Made by a program: the position numbers and the translations under genes. From Aptenodytes patagonicus (lineage: Eukaryota > Chordata > Aves > Sphenisciformes > Spheniscidae): 64,000 bases of DNA. The notes below the pieces were generated by a model. The model made no database searches, had not been told where the DNA came from, and worked only from the letters and a program-made list of their open reading frames with translations. Location: the NCBI RefSeq assembly GCF_965638725.1, contig NC_134949.1:112771378-112835377 (forward strand), written 5' to 3'. Positions 50,401-61,563 of this stretch are shown here, one piece after another (positions within the stretch are counted from its first letter, which is position 1; every line of letters begins with the position of its first letter).

Positions 50401-53400
50401 TGGCCCATGGGACCATTCCAGCTTTTAGGGATCATTGGAACAACACAGTTCCTTGGGCTCATACCGTTTTCCTGGGGATTTTCTTTCAAATTTAAGGGCC
50501 AGGACTCTCACCATCTCTATGGCAACTTAGGATCCCCTATAGACAAAATTAACTCCCAGGTTTCCTGTCAGATTTGACTCTCCAGCAACTCTGTGCAGCT
50601 GGGGTGGTGAGAAGTTGCCAGATTGCAGGAAACAATTATAGTAAAATTTCACAAAAATGCAAATATGCAAACCAAAGCTAATTAAAATAGAAAAATTATC
50701 ATAGTAATTGACCTTTACAGAACTCATATAGTTATGGACTTCAAATGGGAAAATAAGTACAACCAGGTGAAGGTGATGAGACAGTATGTATAACTCCATG
50801 GCAATCCTCCCTTTTTCTGCATCTCATTTTAATTCTGCTCAAACACAGGAAAGAATTTGTGCTTCAGGACTCCTTAGATAGAATTAAAGCCCAAGAACCT
50901 AGTTGTAAATTTCCAAGGTTTTTTGTCATCTTGGGGTTTTTTGAGCAGATTAAGGAGAAAAATAGCACCTCAATTGTTTCGCAAACAATTGTGAAAGATC
51001 CTGAGCCAATCTGAGCTTGCTTCAACTCCAGTTTCTTCTTTCACCTAACAAATAAGGCCATTAAATATCCTCTGCCCTTGCCCAGGTCATTGTGCTTCCT
51101 TCCTTGTTGGAGCTCACTAATCCAGCAGAAATCAATCCACATCCTATTCCAGTTGTTTAGTGAGTTAAAATGGCTCACGCAGTGGTCCATAAGTGGAAAA
51201 AGTTAACTGGCAGGACTCCACAGCCTCAGGGAGGAGATGGAAAAGGACCTCTACCTTTTGGTGGCAGCAAACTATGAGATCACATCTGCTTAATGATGTG
51301 GGTTTGCCCAAAGAATGCAGAGCCTTTTTGACAAACTGACCGTAGAAAGAGCTCCATAGCCAGCACCTTTGTTTTTCAGTTAAAAATTGTGTGGTCTTTT
51401 TACAAGAATATAGCAGTGCTCCAGAAACGTCTTGGACCTAGCAAATAACCTATCCAGTTTTTGACCTCTGGAGATACCTATCTTCTGTCCTTAAAATTAA
51501 CTGGGTCAGCTAAGAATTTGTAAGGCCTAACATCACCAGAAGTGATCCTGCTCATCCTATAGCGAGGATAGAAACGCAGTGTAACGAGTTAATAGCAAAA
51601 TGTAAGTTACAGGATGTGATGCTTCAACACGAGATGACTGATTCCTCACGTCTCTACCTCTTAACACATGAGGGTAGTGCAAACAGAATCCTGTGAATAA
51701 CTTCTTCAGTAAAGAAGTGAAAGGTTTCAGTGAGATAAAATGCTGTCCTGAAAGGGGAATGCTTTAAGTACCAGACTAATGAGTGATAAAATCATAGAAT
51801 TGCATGATACAAACTTTAGCTAGCAGTGTTATTTAGTAGGGATCAAAAAAAAGGAAGAAAATCAAAAGCAAAAAAGAGAAATATTATGACTTGACTGAAA
51901 AGAATGTACTGAATGAACTTTTTTTATTAGTTCATCTGTCTTTGCAAGTGATATTTGGTAGTTAAGTGAATGGTGAAAGAGCCAAGGTCTACAAGGAAAG
52001 AGTTAGAAAATGATGAGAGGGGGAACAAAGCTGCTAAAACTCCACTTAGCTGGTTACAGATAAAGATTTGTTTGCAGCAGCAGGGGTCTGCCCTGAGCAA
52101 AGCTTCCAAAATATGGCCACAAAGTATAAAACCTTAAATGAGCTAACAGGCGAGGAAGCAATATACCTTTCGTTATTACATTAGTGTGTGGGAAATAAGT
52201 ACATATATTTAAATGTTAGCGTTGCATAGCTGAGTCCTTGCCTGAGATTTTTGAGTGACATGGATTGTAAAGGTCTTGTGGTCTAACACAATTCAGTAGT
52301 CTTAAGGATCCTTTCTGAGGTCCTGGCTGGATTCGCAGGTCTTTATTTAAAGTCATAATCAGGTGAGTTTCTTCTGAACCATCTGTTTACAGGGACAGTC
52401 TATGGTCTCCTAGATTTGTAGAAAAAAACCCACCATTATTTAAAAGACACCATATCTGTTTTTTTCCTCCTTGCTTAGAGAATTAAACTAATAAAAAGTT
52501 TATCTTATTTAAATCAACAAACTTTTATGAACTATTTTTTTCTGAATGGTCATGAGCACTATAATAGGTTTAGCACTATAATAAGTTTCTGCAGCCTGAT
52601 TTGTGACATGCAAATATCAGGAATTCATGTTTATTTAATTGCAGAGAAAAGAATGTTTTGGTATTTTTCTTTAGGAAAGCAAGCACCAACACACAAATGC
52701 AACAGGCTTTTAATTTGATAAGAGGTCTCATACTACAATTTTTTTATTTATTCTCATGGGACTCTGAGCTTTCCCAGATCTACCTTGTACCACAGAATTG
52801 CATGATGTTCTTCATCAGCTTTTAAAAACAGAATTGTTACAAATGAGAGCTTATAGTGGCAGCCCTGCTTTATTTTATGCAATGCCGCCACATAATAATT
52901 GTATTATAAAAGTTTGGCAGCATTTCACAGCTGCACTAAGTCATGCTAATGGGTGGTATCCAGTTGCTAATGTTGAAAACTGCTTCTACACAGAAGCTGA
53001 TTGAATAGGTTTGCTCACCAGCAAAGGCTCACTCATTTCTTTCATTTTTTAAAGAGAGGCCTCACATTATCCAATTTGTATGTCTGATGAAAAGTTTCAA
53101 TAAAGGGTGGATAAAGTGGTATGGAATGAAATCTGAGTGCTTACAAAAAAAAAACAAATGAAATTTTCCATATACATCTATTTTTTCTAACCAAGAGACC
53201 AGAAAGAAAAGCCTTCTTAAGTTACAAATTTAAAGTAGTTTCAGGTTTATTTAATACCTCTGAGAGTCTACCAAATTTTCTTAATCTTACAAGCCTGTCT
53301 CCCATGCAGTTATGTAAAGTTCAGCTGAGGCCAGAGTGGTTAAGGTGAGATTTAATGAAGAGCTCAGACACTTTGGGAAATGCAGATTATACAGTACAGT

Positions 53401-55883
53401 AACCAATAGGTTATAGGGTCCAGGGTGATCCAACTTACAGCTAGTGCCAAGTGTGCTTGTGGAAGTTCTTTCTCCTGCTGACTCCAGAGCAGCCCCTGCC
53501 TTACCTCCCTGCAAGTGCCTCTTCTCCCCTCCGTTCCTACAAGGATGCCCCATCCTTCCCCCATGCACAGAAACACAGACACTTGCCTGCCCACGTGGTG
53601 CAAACAGCTGCTCCTCTTGGCCACCTGCACACCTTCAAACATCTGTCCAAGCGGGTGATCCACCTCCCCGCACAGTGGTAGCAACCTGCTTCACTCCTTT
53701 TTTTCATCAGCGACTATCTGTTTTGCTTGTCCTTGTGCCAGCAGATGCTCATGTTTCCCAGCTGTACCCAGCATGGAGCCTATCTGCATGTGCTGGGGTG
53801 AGCGCAGGGGGAGCTCTGCACCTATTCTTCCTCTTGTCTCAGAGAAGGCAGTGGCCAGGTGGAGCAACTTGTGGACCACTTTCGACCTATGGATGTCCTT
53901 CCTTACCCTTCAATAATAGGTAGGTGGGTGACACCACCACCATTTCAAACTCTACGTGTGTCTTAGTTCTAGCGTGCTCAGCAGGCTCCAGATGTGAACC
54001 TGGCATTGACTCCTTAGGAAACACAAATGGTACTGCTAGATTCTGTCTCTGAAAGGAGAGCTGAGCTCACCAAGTAGCTCAAGTAAGTCAAAGTGGTCTG
54101 CATCTGTGCATGAAGATGATGAAATCTCAGACACTGAGAGACTTTCAAGCTTATAAACACCACCATCTATGCATTTGGATGGCTCTGGAAGAAAGCGGCA
54201 GACAGAAGAATTAAGCACTTGGCTAAACACATTGTGTGCAAGTCTCATTGTAATGTTTCAGCTTGTTTTATGGGACCAGAGTACCTGATATTACTACAAG
54301 AAAAAATAACAAATGTGAGCAAACCTGAAATATTTTAAAATAATAATAAAAAATCACATCCAAGGTTATTAATCTATGATAAACCTAATAATGTAAGTGC
54401 TTGCTTTCTGTTTTCATTTTTCCAAAGCTGTCCCTTTCTAAACTCAAAGAGTCAGGAAGCCTCTGTTGCATTTCTAGGTCTGGAACCCACATGGCCAATA
54501 CTTTTCAGAGCATCCTTCATGGTAGCCTATAGACAAGTCTGAGAGGGCCTGACTTGCCACACAGAAGCCTTGCCATCTTTGATGGTTTTGTGTCAAACAC
54601 AGTTCATTTAATGTGGGACAGGCAGGAGGAGAACAGTGAGCATAATATTGCTTCTTGAAAGAGCTTCCTAAAGTGCTTCTCATTGCTTCTTAAGGAGTGT
54701 GAGTCTTCAGTCAAGGGATCAGGGCACTGAAAGATGAAAGATGGGGTAGAGTCTTTGTCTCAGGCAGTAACTGTGATTATTATTGGCTAAAATAAGTCCT
54801 TGGAATAGGAATGGAAATCCAAGTCCTCTCTCTTTCCATGAGAATATTTAAACCTTCATGATGGATAGGAATTAAAAATCATCCCTGAACTCACTGACCA
54901 GTTCCTGGTGTACCCTGCTTTAGCACACTGCATTTTGTAGCTCCTATTTTGAGAAGAAAAGTCATTTGCCTGAGAATTACCTTTGAAATACTGAGCTTTA
55001 TGTTGCCATAGCCTCTTTGTAAAACTACCTGTAGCATTAACAAGCCTATGCAAGGTCCCATGCATCACTCAGTCTTACAGCATTTTATTGACAGTGCAGG
55101 AGAGACACAAGAGTCATTTTAAAAGGCATTTGCTGTTTCAATGAAACAAAATATCCAAGTACGATAAGTGCCATATGAAGCAGACAACACCTTACAGCTA
55201 CACAGTAAAATGAAAAGGAAATATATATGACTATGATCATAGTGGAATTATCATTCACTTGTAATTATAAAGTAAAAAGAGTAAAAAGTACTTCTTAGGC
55301 TATGGTCTACAGATCAGGACCAGGCTGAGAAAGTAAAGCTCATATGTCTAAGACTTTTAGTTAAGAAATAATAAAGACTACATAAAAATAGGAACTTTTA
55401 ACACAAGAAAATATTCTCAAGGTTGAATTAAAATATAGTTCACCTTTCAGCATTGTACAAAAGACACTGTTAAAATAAATGGTGCTAATTTAGTGTGAGG
55501 GTAAAATGGCCTGATTGACAGCTGTGGGAAATTTTATTCAGAAAACAGTACTAGAGAGGCAAATTTCCCTACGTTGTCATCACCAATTTGCCTTACCTAG
55601 AAAGAGCTATCATAGGGGTAATTACTGCGTCAAACCTACTTGTATTTTTTTATCTTTTTTTGGTCACATGGCTTCTGTCTCACTAGGTTTTAGATTGATA
55701 CTGCCGAGCTCATTGCATATAGTCCATCAAGCAGAGACATCATATTACACTGGTCACAATACTTTGAGGCGTGTGACAGGCCCTGGACCAAATACCAGCG
55801 TTTGTCACTCGGCGAGTGCATCTGTTTGTGCACTAGCGAGACGTGCAGCTCAGCAGGAAGCAAAGCAGTTGGTGCTGACAGAC

Positions 55884-55979
55884 GTGCCCGTGCCAGTGCC
55901 TGTGCCCATGTCCATGCCCATGCCCATGCCCATGCCCTGTCCATGCCCTGCCCATGCCCATGCCCTGCCCATGCATGCT
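55884..55979. repeat. Imperfect hexamer repeat, (CCCATG)n
   Basis: About 95 bp of GTGCCC, CCCATG, CCATGC and CCCTG words. The core is four to five clean CCCATG units near 55914-55935, with partly degraded units on both sides. Because six is a multiple of three, the plus-strand frames across it encode dipeptide-like repeats such as MP, CP or AH. That explains the biased open frames in this place. Confidence 0.9.
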
Positions 55980-56460
55980 GGTGCTCAGACCAGCTCAGCC
56001 CTACTCCAGAGCTGTTCCTGGGATTGGAATGGGCTGGGGGTACTCTGGGGCCTCCCTTGCGGGTGAGGCGACGCCACAAGGAACCTGGTTTGTGTACTCT
56101 GAGGCTGCGCCACAGTGTGAACCATGGCACAGTAAATTGGGGTGATCACTAAATTTGCTTTCAAGAAAGCACACTTCTGTTTCAAGCTAGAAGGCTGGCT
56201 ATAGTGGCTCCTCCATACTGCTTCAGCTACAGATTTTATTGACTGAAATTAACTGCAGGTGCAAAAAAAATAGAAGCCAAATTTTTAAGAACTGGCCCAG
56301 AGGTAAACTTTGATTTAAATATCTTATTTGAATTTGTACTGGGTGCAGGTGTCAAGCGGTGGCCTCTGTGAGGAGACAGCCAGTTCCAGGCAGCTCAGAT
56401 GGACACACTGCAGGGCATGGCTGAGCCCCGCAGCCACGATGGCGGCACCTCAGAGTGAAT

Positions 56461-56468
56461 TTATATAA
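56461..56468 (+). promoter_or_regulatory. TATA box of the second LTR
   Basis: TTATATAA lies about 127 bp inside the LTR, upstream of a GAAGGGGCAG leader, at the place expected for the retroviral promoter. The motif is intact. Whether it drives transcription today is unknown. Confidence 0.55.
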
Positions 56469-56888
56469 GAAGGGGCAGAAAGTGCCAGACAGAGACAGGA
56501 CGAGAGAACAAAAAGAGTGAGAAACAGGAGACGCAAGGTCAGAGGAGGAGAAGGAGGAGCAAAAGATACTACCTGGCACCGGACCAGGCATCTACTGCAG
56601 CCCATGGATGACCCCATGCCATAGCACATGGTTACTCCCAAAGGAGCTGCCACCATGGAAAGCCCACATTGGAGCAGAGAAAAGATGTGAGAAGGAGGGA
56701 GCAGCAGAGAGAAACTGCTGCATGCTGACTCTGACCCCCTGGTATGCCCTGCATTGCTCAGGTAGTGGAGTCTGGAGAGAAGGAGTGAAGTTGACCCTGG
56801 GGAAAGGAGGAGGAGAAATGTTGTTTTAATGTTTGTCTTTTTGTTTACCAGTACCTGAATCAGTAATTAAATATTTATTTTAATTGAC

Positions 56889-56894
56889 AATAAA
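56889..56894 (+). promoter_or_regulatory. Polyadenylation signal of the second LTR
   Basis: AATAAA sits about 420 bp after the LTR TATA box and is followed by TTTTCCTCAGTTTGAGTC, then a T/C-rich region. This is the expected poly(A) signal at the R/U5 side of the LTR. Confidence 0.6.
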
Positions 56895-57087
56895 TTAATT
56901 TAATTTTCCTCAGTTTGAGTCTGTTTTGCCCACAAAGGTAATTGATAAGTGATCTCCCTGTCCTTACCTCAACATGCGAGTTTTCTCGTTCTTGTTCTTC
57001 CTATTTTCTCCCCCATCCCACTGAGAGAGTGGAGTAAGCGAGCAGCTGGGTGGGATTTTGGCTGTTAGCCAAGGCTAACCCACCACA

Positions 57088-59623
57088 GTTTGTTTTTTTT
57101 TTAATGAAAATAACTTTTAAATACTTGTTTTTCTTTTTTGTTGTTGTTTTGCTTTTGGGCATTTGCAAAAATTAAAATAATTCCAGCTGCAAGAATACTA
57201 CTCTTAGTTTGGGATAATTTACATTTGAATAAATGCATTCCCAAAAAATTGAACCTGAAGGATAAAAGAGAAGGTTCTTCAAGGACATCAGGTGAAATTA
57301 AGTCACTGAGAATGTTTCGTTAAGCTTTGGATGAGCCTCTTGGGGAAATTTCTAAACACAGCTTGTGATCCCTCCATGTTCTCTACAGGTTAAAAGAAAA
57401 TTTAGGATTGAAGTTAATACTCTTTGAACCTAAAATCAATACAAACTAGGAATAACACAGCAGTGAAAAAGTGATTTTAATTCAAAGTAGTAAGCAGAAT
57501 GCATCCCTGGTCATTTTAGATTTAGAAAAATTAATTAACTTTGACACAACTACAAGTGAGCTGGCTCATTGCACGTCTTTTGAAGTCCAGGACAATCATC
57601 TTAACAATCATGCTTAATATAATTGGAGTAAATGGAGAAATACACTTGAAAATGTCAGAATCACAATCAATATAATTGACCAGAAAGGGGGGAACAGCTT
57701 TGTTACTCCCTTATGCAGCCAATGAAACATTCTATTTTCATAAGACTATCCCAGAGAGGTTTAAATTCAAAATTATAAAGAATATGTTCAGCAGCCTGCA
57801 GAAAATAAAATGGAATCCCATTCAATTCCTAGAGTTCTCACTGCAGGTAGAAGTTTTGATAATAGACTTTGAAAAAAAATAAGGTTTTTGTCCCAGTGAG
57901 ACATTAACTGATCTCAATTACCTTAAAGCTAATCAGTGTTAAGGATGCTGAAAGTTAGTAGTTTCTGATGGAGTACCATGGCTTACCTATATGTCCCTGC
58001 TACTTGAAAAAAGTGCTTTTGCAAGTTCTTTATACTGAAGATTAATCTTGTAAAAATTCGTGCTAGGCTGAGGAATGGAAATACAGAATGAAGACACATG
58101 AAGAGCTTTGACAGTCATGTACTGAGTTTGAATCTAGATTAGAAGAAAACTGTTTCAAAATGAAAACTAAAAATAAAAAACCTTTTTTTTTTTCTCAGCA
58201 TATCATCAGGTTTGCTTGGAGATCTTACTTGTTTGTTTCTATATAAATGACACTTCCATCATCTTTTTTTTCCAATCAGTTTTTGCTTTCATTTTTAATA
58301 GGTCACATTAATCACTTCTGTTTTGAGGACAATCGTTGTGCTCAAAGTAAAATTACTGGTGTTAACTCTTAAGCTGGACTCATTAACGTCATTTTCGTCG
58401 TCAAGTGTATTGATTTCTTTGACAAAAAATGTGTTACTTTTTTGACACTGAATGAGCCAAAAACTCAAAATGAAAATTAAAAGTGGTCAGTAGCACAGAA
58501 ACAAAAAGTCTCTAATATGAATATCCTTTGGTTCTTTTCATATGAGCTGTTCATCAATGTTCAGTGTCTTTCTACTTGTTTCTACTTCTGTTAGAAGGCA
58601 ACATTAATTACAATAATCATGTAATTGAAACATGATTTTACAAAAATATACTAAAACCCAGGCTTTCTTGAACACATCAGAAATCTAATAACAGCTGAGT
58701 TGTTTTTTGGTTTTGGTCTTTTTTTGCAGAGGTAGGTTTTCACCAGCACAATATCCAGAAAGATCTTTTTTCTTGAGTTTATTCTGCAAGTGATCCTCTG
58801 ACTGTTTGTAGCTGTCTGCATCTTCTATGCTTCTGCTGTTTCTGTGCACGCATAGATACACATTGAAAAGAGAATTGCTTCTTATGTTTATCATGACTGA
58901 AGTCCACAAGCTCAATGAGATTTTATCCAGCTGTCAGACTAACAGAGAAAACAGAGAGAATTGAAACAAAATTCAGGGCAGTTTGAAAATACGCCGGGGT
59001 GGCTGGACAGTGAACTCAGGCACATGGTTACCTTGTGGGGGAAGGGAGAAACCTGGAATTCTGCAACACTGCTTTCTAGTACATCCCAAGGAAAAGGGTG
59101 GGAAAGCCATTACTTGGCTCATTGATTTCAATGGCTATTTTGTCTGTGTGGAGAATGTGAATAGGCACAAGCATAATTTTCCCAGAAAGCCTAGGTATTG
59201 ATGGAATTTGGACAAAGTTTATGAACAAAGCCATTGAAATACATACACTGATCAGAAACTGAGGCATCTGAGTCTTTTCTATCTGTAACGGATATGGGAA
59301 CAAATTCTGAAGGCTTTATTCAGTGCTTAGCTGAACCAATGAAAGCCATGAACTGCTTGTCCGGAAAGGAAGCAAAACAAAAACCTCTATACAAGGATGT
59401 CACCTCCTGCCAATTTGCACAGCTGGTAACCTACAGCTCTTCAGGTGTGCACAGAAGCAAAAAGATGGGTTAGGTAGAGAACAACTTTGTGGAGATCTTT
59501 ACATCTTACACTGACATTTCTTAGAACTGAAAACCAAAAAAACCTTAATTTGCTTTCCCTACCCCCACCCTCTCTCATTAGGCTTCTGCAGTTTTCGTCA
59601 TACTGAAAGATAGCAGTGGGGGA
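57088..59623. other. Unique non-coding DNA between the second LTR and array 3
   Basis: AT-rich, with no gene recognised. One copy of a recurring ATTGATTTCAATGG word lies at 59121-59134 (see findings). The open frames of 60-76 codons are chance frames. Confidence 0.6.
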
Positions 59624-60523
59624 CCCCCCTTCCCTTCCCTTCCCTTCCCTTCCCTTCCCTTCCCTTCCCTTCCCTTCCCTTCCCTTCCCTTCCCTTCCCT
59701 TCCCTTCCCTTCCCTTCCCTTCCCTTCCCTTCCCTTCCCTTCCCTTCCCTTCCCTTCCCTTCCCTTCCCTTCCCTTCCCTTCCCTTCCCTTCCCTTCCCT
59801 TCCCTTCCCTTCCCTTCCCTTCCCTTCCCTTCCCTTCCCTTCCCTTCCCTTCCCTTCCCTTCCCTTCCCTTCCCTTCCCCTCCCTTCCCCTCCCTTCCCC
59901 TCCCTTCCCCTCCCTTCCCCTCCCTTCCCCTCCCTTCCCCTCCCTTCCCCTCCCTTCCCTTCCCTTCCCTTCCCTTCCCTTCCCTTCCCTTCCCTTCCCT
60001 TCCCTTCCCTTCCCTTCCCTTCCCTTCCCTTCCCTTCCCTTCCCTTCCCTTCCCTTCCCTTCCCTTCCCCTCCCTTCCCCTCCCTTCCCCTCCCTTCCCT
60101 TCCCTTCCCTTCCCTTCCCTTCCCTTCCCTTCCCTTCCCTTCCCTTCCCTTCCCTTCCCTTCCCTTCCCTTCCCTTCCCTTCCCTTCCCTTCCCTTCCCT
60201 TCCCTTCCCTTCCCTTCCCTTCCCTTCCCTTCCCTTCCCTTCCCTTCCCTTCCCTTCCCTCCCCTCCCCTCCCCTCCCCTCCCCTCCCCTCCCCTCCCCT
60301 CCCCTCCCCTCCCCTCCCCTCCCCTCCCCTCCCCTCCCCTCCCCTCCTCTTCCCTTCCCTTCCCTTCCCTTCCCTTCCCTTCCCTTCCCTCCCCTTCCCT
60401 TCCCTCCCCTCCCCTCCCCTCCCCTCCCCTCCCCTCCCCTCCCCTCCCCTCCCCTCCCCTTCCCTTCCCTTCCCTTCCCTTCCCTTCCCTTCCCTTCCCT
60501 TCCCTTCCCTTCCCTTCCCTTTT
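59624..60523. repeat. Pyrimidine array 3, (CCTTC)n with (CCCCT)n and decamer blocks
   Basis: About 900 bp of pure pyrimidine on the plus strand. Most is CCCTT pentamer. From 59871 to 59950 it is eight copies of the decamer TCCCTTCCCC, and from 60061 to 60090 three more. Two blocks of CCCCT units lie at about 60258-60345 and 60404-60460. A lone CCTCCTCT variant sits at 60343-60350. Frames across the array (374 codons minus, 317 codons plus) are stop-free repeats and not genes. The minus strand is GGGAA/GGGGA, with strong quadruplex and triplex potential. Confidence 0.97.
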
Positions 60524-61506
60524 TAAACCTTTCCAGAATTGTGAAACACTTTTAATTTCAGTCATCTAAAAAAAAAAAAAAATCTCCTTTGATCCCACAA
60601 GATTACTTGATCAGTCTCACTGTTTAATCCTTCTGCCCCAGTATGCAGCAGTATCATAGACTTTCTTGAACTTTGTACAAATTCAGAAAGCTCCTTGAAG
60701 ACTAGGAAATACTATAAAGGTATGGATACAAGGAGCAAAAGCTTAAAATAGAATATCTGAAGTAGAAGTCTGCTAAATTAGTGGTCTTTCCTGAGTTATT
60801 AACCTAAGTCCAGGAAGCAAATTCATAAAGGTTTGAAATACTGAGTACAAGAGATGAACACCTGAAATATACTCAGTTGCTGAAACTTTTCAAAGTATAG
60901 TCCACAGAGTAATTCAGTACATACCCAATGTCCGTAATGGGAGTCATGACATTTTAATCTTTGGCAAAATTCAGGAAGTACACAGGCAAACTCTTGTGAT
61001 ATTTGGCTGCCTGACAGCTATTAATCTAACATTTCACAATGCCAACTGAAATTGAATGAAGTAATGCTATAATTTTTTTCTCCCAGAAAATGCTATAGAG
61101 ACAGACCTAAAAAATAACAGCAAGTAAAACCACAAAGAAGCTTAATGTTCATATTGCAAAATCTCTTTATATACAGCCTGACATTCTGTGGAAAAGGTAC
61201 CTTAACCCCACTTCTCATCTGACGAGCTTAGGTGGAGCTTCCTTATTGTAAGCCAGGAAAATCACTAAGGTGTGATTTCCTTTCTTAAATCTGTCTCCTC
61301 ACTGACCTTACCCCACAGCTGAACCTGCTAGTGACTTCCATTCATGATCACTTATACATTTTACCAGACTTTTTCCCACTGACTACAGGATATAAATTAC
61401 TGTCTGCCTCCTGGTTCAGTCTAAGTAAAACATCATGTGTGAACAGCGATGGTTAATGATGACCAGATGTCTGGATCTCAAACTATGACATCCTTCTTAA
61501 GACAAT

Positions 61507-61563
61507 GTTTGAATACCGACTGTCTTTAACATCATCTCCCTCTGTAACTTTGGGCAAGTCGGT
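61507..61563 (+). repeat. MIR-like SINE relic
   Basis: TTTGAATACCGACTGTC followed by CTCTGTAACTTTGGGCAAGT resembles two ordered blocks of MIR-type SINEs: the tRNA B-box region ('ttcgaatcccggctctg') and the core ('ctgtgtgaccttgggcaagt'). Spacing between the blocks is about right. The core block is the most recognisable feature. Downstream similarity fades at 61563. Confidence 0.45.

Larger units (their letters stand above)
46391..56334. other. Unique non-coding DNA between the old CR1 and the second LTR
   Basis: No supported gene. It holds an A-rich stretch at 46724-46764, a short MIR-like match at 47441-47471 and a pyrimidine-rich stretch at about 47470-47770. A possible conserved block lies at about 52860-53030. 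A GC-richer patch at about 53430-53900 is open in several frames, and a CCCATG hexamer repeat sits at 55884-55979. Frames of 159 and 183 codons fall in these biased patches and show no domain. Confidence 0.55.
56335..57087 (+). mobile_element. Solo LTR of a second avian endogenous retrovirus family
   Basis: A 750-bp segment begins TGTACTGGG and ends CCACCACA. Its layout matches a common bird LTR I know from memory: a 5' U3, a TATA box (TTATATAA, 56461-56468), a purine-rich leader, CCATGG-containing internal sub-repeats (about 56600-56670), AATAAA at 56889-56894, and a U5 tail ending near AGCCAAGGCTAACCCACCAC. Sense is the plus strand. No gag, pol or env sequence follows, so it is a solo LTR. 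The final 150 bp are related to the LTR at 7.57-8.16 kb. No exact target duplication was found: flanks are GAATT and GTTTG, so one edge may be off by a few bases. Divergence from memory of the family suggests moderate age. Confidence 0.8.

Noticed and set aside
53444..53923. Open frame of 159 codons in a GC-richer patch
   Set aside because: Several frames on both strands are open through the patch because of composition. No conserved domain, signal or splice context was recognised.
55515..56066. Open frame of 183 codons ending in the hexamer repeat
   Set aside because: The upstream part has no domain. The downstream part is a repeat of MP/CP/AH residues from the CCCATG repeat, and opposite-strand frames are equally open.
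56093..57092. Alternative longer boundary for the second LTR, using GTTTG at 56088-56092 and 57088-57092 as target duplication
   Set aside because: The GTTTG pair is followed by a TG, but sequence from 56093 to 56334 does not resemble the LTR family as I remember it. A five-base match over such a search space is easily chance.
12654..60523. CRISPR array or other spaced direct-repeat system
   Set aside because: The arrays are gapless tandem repeats with five- or ten-base units and no spacers. No cas-like gene exists here.
59441..60569. Long open frames of 374 codons (minus) and 317 codons (plus) across array 3
   Set aside because: The pentamer units contain no stop in any phase or strand. 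The predicted peptides are 5-residue repeats such as SLPFP or GREGK, an expected artefact of a stop-free pentanucleotide array.
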